A stretch of DNA of 64,000 nucleotides from Weeksella virosa DSM 16922 (GTDB taxonomy: Bacteria; Bacteroidota; Bacteroidia; Flavobacteriales; Weeksellaceae): contig NC_015144.1 of assembly GCF_000189415.1 (NCBI RefSeq), positions 1,908,001 through 1,972,000 on the forward strand, given 5' to 3'. The position numbers and the translations under genes are program-made. Below the pieces are notes generated by a model. That model did no database searches. It saw only the letters and a program-made list of their open reading frames with translations, and was not told the origin of the DNA. Below, piece after piece: positions 37,036 through 43,914 of the stretch (the first letter of the stretch is position 1; every line of letters begins with the position of its first letter).

Positions 37036-37066
37036 TGTTAATTACAAATGTTAATTACAAATGTAA
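37036..37066. repeat. Tandem 13-bp repeat carrying two more TTACA-N2-TGTAA-like sites
   Basis: TGTTAATTACAAA occurs twice in tandem (37036-37048 and 37049-37061), followed by TGTAA. The repeats create TTACAAATGTTA (37042-37053) and the perfect palindrome TTACAAATGTAA (37055-37066). These are the same motif as at the XRE promoter about 200 bases away. They lie upstream of the M14 peptidase gene. The remainder of the gap 36828-37214 is AT-rich with no gene. Confidence 0.55.
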
Positions 37067-37190
37067 AGAGTTGTTCTTTTCAAATTTTAGTGCTTTATTT
37101 TCTTTAAATGAGGTTCGGATTGAAATTTTATTTTCAGTGCTTTAAAATGAAAATTTGAGCATATTTAAATTATGCATCTTTGATTATTTT

Positions 37191-37198
37191 TATCTTTG
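37191..37198 (+). promoter_or_regulatory. Candidate -7 box of the M14 peptidase gene
   Basis: TATCTTTG matches TAnnTTTG and lies 16 bases before the ATG at 37215. This supports that ATG rather than the upstream in-frame TTG at 37155. No well-spaced TTTG was found. Confidence 0.4.
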
Positions 37199-37214
37199 TT
37201 TTAAATCAATTAAA

Positions 37215-38369
37215 ATGATAGATATAAAAAAAATTGAGGAAATTTACGCTCAATTTTATGTAGAAGGAATAGCAGAAAAATGGTTAAGATTGCCCGATTT
37301 AGAAAAGGCACTTTCGTTACTTTCTATCCCAAAAGAATGTATCGGCTACTCTTTCATGAAACAGCCTATTTATAAAATCAGTGTAGGAAACGGGTCCAAA
37401 AGAATATTAATCTGGTCGCAAATGCACGGGAATGAATCTACCGGAACACGTGCAATGTTAGATATTATAAAGTTTTTTTTATCCAAGAATGAATTCTCTG
37501 AACAATTATTATCACAAATTTCATTTGATTTTATACCCTTATTAAACCCCGACGGAGCTGATTTGTATAGTAGAAGAACAGCGGTTGGTATTGATATGAA
37601 TCGTGATTTTTTATCGAAATCTTCGGTAGAACTTCAGATTTTATTAAAACAAGTTAATAAAGAAAAATACCATTATCTCTTCAATTTACATGATCAAAGA
37701 ACAATTTTCAATGTAGGGAAAACCAAAGAAACGGCAACTTTATCTTTCTTGGCACCGTCGTATAACATAGAACAATCTGTGAATGAAACTCGCCAGAAGA
37801 CTATGGCAATTATACAGTATATAAATGATAGTCTGCAGACCTTGATTCCTGGAAAAATCGGTAGATATACGGCCGAGTTTTATCCTCGATCTACTGGAGA
37901 TAATTTCACCATGCAAGGTTATCCTTGTGTGCTTTTCGAGGCGGGACATTACCCAAATGATTGGCAAAGAGAGCAGACCAGAAAGTATCTTTTTTTAGCA
38001 ATTCTCAAGGCGATGGAAGCAATAAGAAAAGAGGTGAAAGATTATACTCGATATGATAATATCCCAGAAAATAAACAGCTATTTTTGGATTTGATTGTAA
38101 GAAATGTTCTTGTAAAAAAAGATGATAATGAAGCGATGGTCGATTTAGGATTTCAGTACAAAGAGTTTGTGAATATAAAAGCAAATAGGTTGGATAATGT
38201 ATTGGTTCTGACAGATGTTGGTGATTTGAATCATCTATTTGGTCATGAGGAAATCGATGCAAAAAAAGAAGTTTATACAAGTGCACAGGATCATTTTCCA
38301 GAAATTGAAAAGACAATAACATGCGAAATTGGAGATTTTCGATTAGTCAATGGCAAGAGAATCATATAA
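37215..38369 (+). CDS. M14-family zinc carboxypeptidase
   Basis: A 384-residue protein, starting at the ATG at 37215; the longer frame from TTG 37155 runs through the likely promoter. Zinc ligands fit the M14 pattern: IWSQMHGNESTGTRAML (HxxE, about residues 67-83), PLLNPDGADLYSRRTAVGIDMNRDF (about 112-136) and FNLHDQRT (third His, about 156-163). The catalytic Glu is likely in VLFEAGHYPNDWQRE (about 237-251). There is no signal peptide, so it is cytosolic as read. It may cleave murein peptides or protein C-termini, or act on a small-molecule amide. The lipoprotein gene follows 50 bases later. Confidence 0.88.
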   Translation: MIDIKKIEEIYAQFYVEGIAEKWLRLPDLEKALSLLSIPKECIGYSFMKQPIYKISVGNGSKRILIWSQMHGNESTGTRAMLDIIKFFLSKNEFSEQLLSQISFDFIPLLNPDGADLYSRRTAVGIDMNRDFLSKSSVELQILLKQVNKEKYHYLFNLHDQRTIFNVGKTKETATLSFLAPSYNIEQSVNETRQKTMAIIQYINDSLQTLIPGKIGRYTAEFYPRSTGDNFTMQGYPCVLFEAGHYPNDWQREQTRKYLFLAILKAMEAIRKEVKDYTRYDNIPENKQLFLDLIVRNVLVKKDDNEAMVDLGFQYKEFVNIKANRLDNVLVLTDVGDLNHLFGHEEIDAKKEVYTSAQDHFPEIEKTITCEIGDFRLVNGKRII

Positions 38370-38419
38370 AAAATCCTACCTTTAACGTTTATAAAATACA
38401 AAAAGCAAAAAATATTAAA

Positions 38420-38980
38420 ATGAAAAAAATTCCTTCCTATACGCTGTTAATTTTGTTGAGTTTTTTGTCTACAAACTGTATACAAGAACGTGTAATGAAT
38501 CGTGTTGTGAAATACGATTATAATGGTCAAACAGAACATTTGTTGGTTGGAGAATTCGATAAAAATCAGTTAAATGGTCAATATTTCAAAGATTGGTACG
38601 AGCCAGAATATAACGATTATAAAGTTGATGAAGCGCTATCAAATCAACTCAAAAAATACAGTAAAAAATACACGATAGACGTTTTTATGGGGACTTGGTG
38701 TCCGGATAGTAAAAGAGAGGTTCCGGCGCTGATAAAAATACTAGAAACAATAAAATTTCCAGACGGACGGGTAAATTTCTATGGTTTGAATCGAGACAAG
38801 AAAAGCTTTTATGGTGAAGAGTTAAACAAGGATGTTCGGTATGTGCCAACGATAATCGTCTATGAAAAACGGAAAGAAATAGGTAGAATTGTAGAATCAC
38901 CTGTTTCTGGAAGTTTAGAAGAGGATTTGTTGATGATTTTTAGTAAAACCCCTTTAGAGCCAAATTATAGTGAAAAATAG
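38420..38980 (+). CDS. Thioredoxin-like lipoprotein with a single active-site cysteine
   Basis: A 186-residue protein from the ATG at 38420, where a lipoprotein signal begins (MKKIPSYTLLILLSFLSTNC, Cys at about 20). The mature part is a thioredoxin fold: DVFMGTWCPDSKREVPALIKIL at about residues 93-114, with VNFYGLNRD, and the cis-Pro loop VRYVPTIIVYEKRKEIGRIV at about 139-158. The active site reads WCPDS, so the second Cys of CxxC is replaced and ordinary disulfide exchange is unlikely. It may be a thiol peroxidase-like, chaperone or reductase variant. The longer frame from 38321 overlaps the M14 gene and is rejected. The 3' end overlaps the next gene by 11 bases. Confidence 0.85.
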   Translation: MKKIPSYTLLILLSFLSTNCIQERVMNRVVKYDYNGQTEHLLVGEFDKNQLNGQYFKDWYEPEYNDYKVDEALSNQLKKYSKKYTIDVFMGTWCPDSKREVPALIKILETIKFPDGRVNFYGLNRDKKSFYGEELNKDVRYVPTIIVYEKRKEIGRIVESPVSGSLEEDLLMIFSKTPLEPNYSEK

Positions 38981-39596
38981 TAAATCAATAGCGCTCACTA
39001 GCTTAGCTTTTTTAGTTGGCGTTTTAGTAACTTTTCTGATGATGAAGCAATGCAGCACAGACAACACTGCAGAGCAGTCACATGTTATTGCCTACCAAAT
39101 TCAGCGCATGAATAAAATGATTGTAGCCGAACAAAACTATTCGGATATTTATTCATATCAATCAAAAAAATCTTTCCCAGGTTTCGAAAGATTTTACAGT
39201 GCCGACAAAAAAATCACGATGCTGATCAATGCCAAAGCGCAAGCGACGTACGATTTGTCGAAAATGAATATAACTATAGATTCTATTCAGAAAAAAATAA
39301 TTCTAAAAGATATTCCTGCAGTAGAGATCAAAATTTATCCAGATGTTCAGTTTCATGATTTGGATCAAAGCATGTTTAATAAATTTGAAAAAGATGAGTT
39401 GAATGGAATCAAAAAAAGAGGCATACAGCATGTTGAAAAAATCATAAATAAAACAGAGCTTAAAAAACAAGCACATGAACAATTGATTCAGAATTTGGGA
39501 GAAATTTATGCGATAGCAAAATTATATAATTGGGAGGTAGTGGATGAAACGCCTTATGCCAAAGAAACAAAGGCATTGTCGGATCGCGCTAAATAG
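38970..39596 (+). CDS. DUF4230 membrane-anchored protein
   Basis: A 208-residue protein starting at GTG 38970. An N-terminal helix (about residues 8-26, ALTSLAFLVGVLVTFLMM) anchors a periplasmic or external domain. The DUF4230 pattern is visible: VAEQNYSDIYSYQSKK, then ITMLINAKAQATYDLSKMNITIDSIQKKIILKDIPAVEIKIYP in mid-protein, and a C-terminal helical part (AHEQLIQNLGEIYAIAKLYNWEV). The function is unknown. It is translationally linked to the thioredoxin-like lipoprotein gene (11-base overlap), so the two probably act in the same compartment. Confidence 0.85.
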   Translation: MKNSKSIALTSLAFLVGVLVTFLMMKQCSTDNTAEQSHVIAYQIQRMNKMIVAEQNYSDIYSYQSKKSFPGFERFYSADKKITMLINAKAQATYDLSKMNITIDSIQKKIILKDIPAVEIKIYPDVQFHDLDQSMFNKFEKDELNGIKKRGIQHVEKIINKTELKKQAHEQLIQNLGEIYAIAKLYNWEVVDETPYAKETKALSDRAK

Positions 39597-39619
39597 CACT
39601 TTTAGCATAAGACAAAGAG

Positions 39620-39648
39620 AAAAAACTCGCTAAAGAGCGAGTTTTTTT
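39620..39648. terminator. Terminator between DUF4230 and SIMPL genes
   Basis: AAAAACTCGCT and AGCGAGTTTTT form a perfect 11-base stem around AAAG, with A and T runs. It acts for the plus-strand DUF4230 operon and possibly for the minus-strand SIMPL gene ending at 39647. Confidence 0.9.
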
Positions 39649-40381
39649 ATTTGGTTGCGAAACTAAGTTTTACAGTGATATTTGCTGTTTTAGAACGTGA
39701 TGTAGTATTGAACACACCTCCGTAAGAAAAATCTTCGTTTGTGTTTTGCCCAGTAATCTGGAATATTCCTAAATCAGCATTTTTCAAATGCCCCAAAGAT
39801 GCTTTGGCTTCAGATGCAATGTTTTCTGCTCTTTGTCGTCCATTTTCCGATGCTTTTTTGATCAGTTCTAGTTTTAAGTCTTCTAGCTTGCTATAATAAT
39901 AACTTGGCTGGCTAGAATTAAGTTCGATTCCCTGACTGATGAGATCTGTAATTTTTCGAGATACTTTTTCGATTCTGTTGATATCTTTCGATTCTATAGA
40001 TACATTTTGTGTCAACGTATAACCGCTAAACTCACTATAAGAAGTGCCATCTTCCCGGGTGAAATAATTAAAATCTTTGTTAATGTTAACAGCGTCAAAG
40101 GTGATTTCGCTTTCTTTTATTCCCTTGTTTTTTAAGTAATTAAGGACGGTTGATTTATCAGTGTTTAGGGATTCTGAAGCAGTTTTTAGATCAAAATCAT
40201 TTCGTGAGAAACTTCCACTCCAAACCACAATATCAGATTCGAAATCTTGTTTGGCATTTCCTACTACATTTATCCGATTTTGCGATTTGTATTTGTATTT
40301 AAAAGCGTTGCTCAAGACAAACGCAGCGATTATTACGCCCAAAGCTGTAACAATAGAAATTGGAAAAAATGTGTTTTTCAT
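39647..40381 (-). CDS. SIMPL-domain (DUF541) envelope protein
   Basis: A 244-residue protein with an N-terminal membrane helix (residues about 6-26, PISIVTALGVIIAAFVLSNAF) and a SIMPL/DUF541 domain. Typical pattern: NVVGNAKQDFESDIVVWSGSF near residue 40, DKSTVLNYLKNKGIKESEITFDAVNINKDF at about 75-104, TLTQNVSIESKDINRIEKVSRKI at about 125-147, and KKASENGRQRAENIASEAKASLG at about 175-197. SIMPL proteins form oligomers in the envelope; their exact job is not settled. A single gene, with a terminator right at its end. Confidence 0.9.
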   Translation of the reverse strand: MKNTFFPISIVTALGVIIAAFVLSNAFKYKYKSQNRINVVGNAKQDFESDIVVWSGSFSRNDFDLKTASESLNTDKSTVLNYLKNKGIKESEITFDAVNINKDFNYFTREDGTSYSEFSGYTLTQNVSIESKDINRIEKVSRKITDLISQGIELNSSQPSYYYSKLEDLKLELIKKASENGRQRAENIASEAKASLGHLKNADLGIFQITGQNTNEDFSYGGVFNTTSRSKTANITVKLSFATK

Positions 40382-40428
40382 AGTTTAAAATTTTTTATAA
40401 TTGGTATGATTTAATTTTTTTAAGTAAG

Positions 40429-41034
40429 TTAATTATTTAGAATAAAAACCAATAGTGCACCTTTTTCATAGGAGATTTTTACCAGGTTTTCGATTGCTTT
40501 ATTACGTATCCCGATACGTTTATGAATATCCAAATCTTCTAGAATCAAAGGGTATTTCAAGCCTTCTGTATGTACTTTTTCGGCAACCGGAAAAGGGTAG
40601 AGAGAAATTGTTCTATCTTTATAGCCTGATAATTCTAATTTTTTTTCTGCAAAAAAATAATATCCAAAATCATCAAACATCAAAATTGTCATCTGATCAA
40701 AAAAACGATAAGCGGCAGTGAGATTTCCTAGAAAATGATCTTGTTGTTTGCCGCTGGTTCCGTACACATGTACGGTAGAAACACCACGTTCGGAGAGGAT
40801 AGCCAATGCTTTTTCGAAATCGGTAAAATCCTGATCAGGAGTCGAAATTAATTCATGCGTATAGGAGAGTTTCGGAGTTTCTATCGAATCGAAATCACCA
40901 GAAATAATATCTGCTTTAATACCCTTTTGGGTAAGATAATTAATCGCGCCATCTGTGCAATGAATCAGATCGTATTGTGCTAAATCGATAAAGAAATTTG
41001 GTGGTTGACCATTGATAAATAATGCTGCTTTCAT
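40429..41034 (-). CDS. thiN: Thiamine pyrophosphokinase
   Basis: A 201-residue enzyme that transfers pyrophosphate from ATP to thiamine. The conserved N-terminal region is visible: LIHCTDGAINYLTQKGIKADIISGDFDSI (about residues 24-52, with the ATP/Mg-binding SGDFDS), then the Asp/Glu motif DQDFTDFEKALAIL (about 66-79) and HVYGTSGKQQDHFLGNLTAAYRF (about 88-110). It lies 1 base after the cobalamin adenosyltransferase gene, both minus strand, forming a cofactor pair. No TPP riboswitch consensus was seen upstream. Confidence 0.92.
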   Translation of the reverse strand: MKAALFINGQPPNFFIDLAQYDLIHCTDGAINYLTQKGIKADIISGDFDSIETPKLSYTHELISTPDQDFTDFEKALAILSERGVSTVHVYGTSGKQQDHFLGNLTAAYRFFDQMTILMFDDFGYYFFAEKKLELSGYKDRTISLYPFPVAEKVHTEGLKYPLILEDLDIHKRIGIRNKAIENLVKISYEKGALLVFILNN

Positions 41035-41035
41035 T

Positions 41036-41602
41036 TTATTCGCCCGGAATCCATTTTACTTCTTCTATGTTTTCTTGTTTAGCCAAAATTCTTGCCAAAG
41101 TGAAAAGATAGTCAGAAAGTCGATTGAGATATTTTTGCAAATTAGGACTAATTTCCTCTATTTCTGCCAAAGCAACGGTGATTCTTTCGGCTCTCCTGCA
41201 AACTGTTCTTGCGAAGTGTGCTTGCGATGCGGCTAAGCTCCCGCCTGGTAAAATGAAATGTGTGAGTGGTGCAAGATTTTCTTCTATTTCATCTATCCAG
41301 TGCTCGAGTGTTTCGATGTCATTTTTTGTAACTCTCACTGCAAGACGAGGTTTACCGTTGGCCAAAAATAATTTCTCTACCGGAGTGGCCAATTCAGCTC
41401 CTAGATTAAATAAATCTTTTTGGATGTGTATAATCTGATCTATGTATTGCTGTTCGATCGTATAGCTTCTTATTAGACCTAAAACAGAGTTTAGTTCGTC
41501 TACAGTGCCATAAGATTCAATCTTTATATCGTTCTTTTTTACTTTTGTACCACCGTACAAACTCGTTGTTCCTTTATCGCCAGTTTTGGTATAAATTTTC
41601 AT
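41036..41602 (-). CDS. ATP:cob(I)alamin adenosyltransferase, PduO type
   Basis: A 188-residue helical-bundle enzyme forming adenosylcobalamin. The family signature TKTGDKGTTSLYGGTKVKKNDIKIESYGTVDELNSVLG is at residues 5-42, and ARTVCRRAERITVALAE at about 130-146 holds the conserved Arg and Glu at the ATP site; FILPGGSLAASQAHF is also typical. Adenosylcobalamin is the cofactor of methylmalonyl-CoA mutase, whose small subunit is encoded at 26519. Neighbour of thiN, 1 base away. Confidence 0.95.
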   Translation of the reverse strand: MKIYTKTGDKGTTSLYGGTKVKKNDIKIESYGTVDELNSVLGLIRSYTIEQQYIDQIIHIQKDLFNLGAELATPVEKLFLANGKPRLAVRVTKNDIETLEHWIDEIEENLAPLTHFILPGGSLAASQAHFARTVCRRAERITVALAEIEEISPNLQKYLNRLSDYLFTLARILAKQENIEEVKWIPGE

Positions 41603-41631
41603 GTTGTTTTTATGATGAAATTACTATAAAA

Positions 41632-42849
41632 TTATGTATTTTTTAACTTCATTTTTGGAATGATGAAATGAAAACCGATTGCAGTAAAACATAAAACACT
41701 TGCACTAACAAACCAAAGCGTCGTAAAACCGTAAGTTTCTGCAATAAAAGTACAGAGAATAGGTGAGATGATAAATGCCAGCGAAAAAGCAATGCCATTC
41801 AAGCCCATATAGGCTCCTTTGTTTGTAATGCCGGCTCGCATTGCCGTAAGGGTTGACATAAAAGGTAAGGCTAATATTTCGCCTACACTTAAGAAAAACA
41901 TACTAAGGAAAATGAAAAATACAGCATGATCTATTCCTAATATAAAATAGGCGAATGCAGAAAGTAATGCTCCTATAACGTGCACTTGTTTGATGCTGAA
42001 TTTTCGTTCTGCAAAATTTACCAAAATCATTTCTAATGAAACGATAACAAGACCATTAAACCCAAGAACTATCCCGACCATTGTAGAACTTAATTTGGCT
42101 ACATCTCGGTAGAAAATAGGCATTGTGTTGAGGAATTGAAAAAAAGCAACACTGAAAATAGTACAGAACAAGCAAAAGATCAAGAAAGGAATATCCCGGT
42201 AAGGTGATCGATCTTTTGTTTCTTTATTATTTATTTTTTCTACGGTAAGAATTTCGTTGCGATAGGTTCTGTTCCTAAAATAAAAATAATATACCAGGCC
42301 AGCCATAATAAAGGCAACACCGTTAAATATAAAAAGTAAATTATAAGAATATCCTGATAGAATTCCTCCGACCGAAGGACCGATAGAAAATCCCAAATTC
42401 AGAGCCATTCGATTCAAAGAAAACGAACGGGTAATGTTTTCTTTTTTTGCATAACGCGTAATAGCTACTGAATTAGCAGGTCTGAAGGTTTCACTAATAA
42501 TGCTTTGTACCAAAATAATTAGTGCAATGGCTTCAAAAGTCTGAAAGAAAATCAGTAAGCAGAAAATAGGGGCACTGAGAAACAAACTTGTGGTTTGCAC
42601 TTTAAATTCTCCTATTTTATCTGTTAGCATTCCACCAAAATACGAACCAATCACAGAGCCAATCCCAAAACAACTCAGAGCTAAACCGACTTGTTGTATA
42701 GAAAAACCTAATTCGTCGGTCATGTAAATTCCTAGAAAAGGTAATACCATCGAACCCGAACGGTTGATGAGCATAACGGCTGCAAGCATCCACGATTCGT
42801 TTGATAAACCTTTGTAAGAATTAATGAACATCTGAAAAAACTTCTTCAT
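41632..42849 (-). CDS. MFS transporter
   Basis: A 405-residue protein with about 12 helices. An MFS motif A-like loop GGMLTDKIGEFKVQT follows TM2 (about residues 73-87). The centre loop is charged (EILTVEKINNKETKDRSPYRD). The late QGxxxG-like segment is GITNKGAYMGLNGIAFSLAFIISPILC. It resembles drug:proton antiporters of the YdeE/MdtH kind but the substrate cannot be told. Start ATG at 42849; the divergent neighbour starts at 42948. Confidence 0.9.
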   Translation of the reverse strand: MKKFFQMFINSYKGLSNESWMLAAVMLINRSGSMVLPFLGIYMTDELGFSIQQVGLALSCFGIGSVIGSYFGGMLTDKIGEFKVQTTSLFLSAPIFCLLIFFQTFEAIALIILVQSIISETFRPANSVAITRYAKKENITRSFSLNRMALNLGFSIGPSVGGILSGYSYNLLFIFNGVAFIMAGLVYYFYFRNRTYRNEILTVEKINNKETKDRSPYRDIPFLIFCLFCTIFSVAFFQFLNTMPIFYRDVAKLSSTMVGIVLGFNGLVIVSLEMILVNFAERKFSIKQVHVIGALLSAFAYFILGIDHAVFFIFLSMFFLSVGEILALPFMSTLTAMRAGITNKGAYMGLNGIAFSLAFIISPILCTFIAETYGFTTLWFVSASVLCFTAIGFHFIIPKMKLKNT

Positions 42850-42920
42850 GGCAGGAAAATTAGTGCAGAAAGATACAAGGAATTGGACGGAGTTTGATGT
42901 TTTTTGAGATTTTTTTTCTA

Positions 42921-42944
42921 TTTTCCGATTTTAATATCGGAAAA
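42921..42944. promoter_or_regulatory. Inverted repeat just upstream of the DUF6929-like gene
   Basis: TTTTCCGAT and ATCGGAAAA are perfect 9-base arms around TTTAAT, ending 3 bases before the ATG at 42948. It could be an operator, or an mRNA hairpin that would cover the ribosome-binding region. It also favours that ATG, not 42897, as the start. Confidence 0.4.
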
Positions 42945-42947
42945 ACG

Positions 42948-43796
42948 ATGATTGAAAATTTAATTTTAAAAACCTTACTCATGGTCTTTGGCATCGGTGC
43001 TGTATCGGGAATTTTATACGACGACTCTAAATTATATCTAATAGATGATATATATCCCAATATGATTGTTTATGATTTCAACAACAAAAAAACTACAGAA
43101 GTTGTCTTGGTAGAAGAGTTGCAAAAGGTTGCTGTAGATAAAAAAAATAAAGCCGATTTCGAATCGATTACTCATACCAATCAAGAAATATTTATCTTCG
43201 GATCGGGGTCTGCAAAGAATAGAAATGATCTTTTTGTGATACGAAAAAAAGATTGGCATGTTGAACGATTTTCTATCGAAAAATTATATCAAAACTTAGC
43301 AAAAAAACATCAAATTCCGTTAGAAGAATTCAATATAGAAGGAGCAGTTATTGATAAGAATACAGTTTATTTATTTCAGCGTGGAAACGGAAAAAGAAAA
43401 TTGAATGGTGTTTTTGTTTTTCCGAAAGACTATTTATTTCGTAAAGAAAATCCTCAAAATAGAACAGATTTTCATCCCGTACATCTGCCAGAGAAAAAAG
43501 GTTTTCAGTACGGTTTTAGCGATGCCGTTTTGCACAATCAGCAGATTTATTTTACAGCAACTGCTGAAGGAGCTTTGTCTACCTATCACGACGGCGAAGT
43601 TTTGGGTTCGATAATCGGTCTAATAGACATGAAAAGTTTTGAGGTTCATCGTACCGAAATGATTAGCAGTGATTTGAAGGTTGAAGGATTAACCGTGAAG
43701 TCGGAAAATAAAAATCAAATCGAATTTTATTTAGCTTATGATAATGATTCGGGAGAGAAAAAATCAGAAATATTAACTTATGTTTGGAAAAAATAA
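42948..43796 (+). CDS. Uncharacterised protein, probable beta-propeller (DUF6929-like)
   Basis: A 282-residue protein from the ATG at 42948. Repeated four-stranded blocks of the type GILYDDSKLYLIDDIYPNMIVYDF, NQEIFIFGSGSAKNRNDLFVI, GAVIDKNTVYLFQRGNGKRKLNGVFVF and GFSDAVLHNQQIYFTATAEG suggest a beta-propeller. The pattern is like DUF6929 proteins of flavobacteria, recalled rather than verified. No signal peptide is convincing: residues 1-16 are hydrophobic but lack a cleavage site. No catalytic motif is seen. Confidence 0.7.
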   Translation: MIENLILKTLLMVFGIGAVSGILYDDSKLYLIDDIYPNMIVYDFNNKKTTEVVLVEELQKVAVDKKNKADFESITHTNQEIFIFGSGSAKNRNDLFVIRKKDWHVERFSIEKLYQNLAKKHQIPLEEFNIEGAVIDKNTVYLFQRGNGKRKLNGVFVFPKDYLFRKENPQNRTDFHPVHLPEKKGFQYGFSDAVLHNQQIYFTATAEGALSTYHDGEVLGSIIGLIDMKSFEVHRTEMISSDLKVEGLTVKSENKNQIEFYLAYDNDSGEKKSEILTYVWKK

Positions 43797-43848
43797 AAAA
43801 TTAAGAAATCAGAATCACATAATTTCTCCTATTATTTATGGTGAATAA

Positions 43849-43880
43849 TTGTGAAAGTTTTCTTAAACCTATTATATTTG
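43849..43880 (+). promoter_or_regulatory. secDF: Promoter of secDF
   Basis: TTG at 43849-43851, a 21-base spacer and TATATTTG at 43873-43880 match the Bacteroidota consensus. The secDF ATG lies 34 bases downstream. Confidence 0.65.
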
Positions 43881-43914
43881 CCCGTTAAAAACAATTTTTT
43901 AAAGAGAAAAACTT

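Noticed and set aside
41603-41631. Cobalamin or TPP riboswitch upstream of the adenosyltransferase/thiN pair
   Set aside because: The gap to the upstream MFS gene is only 29 bases and shows no riboswitch consensus.
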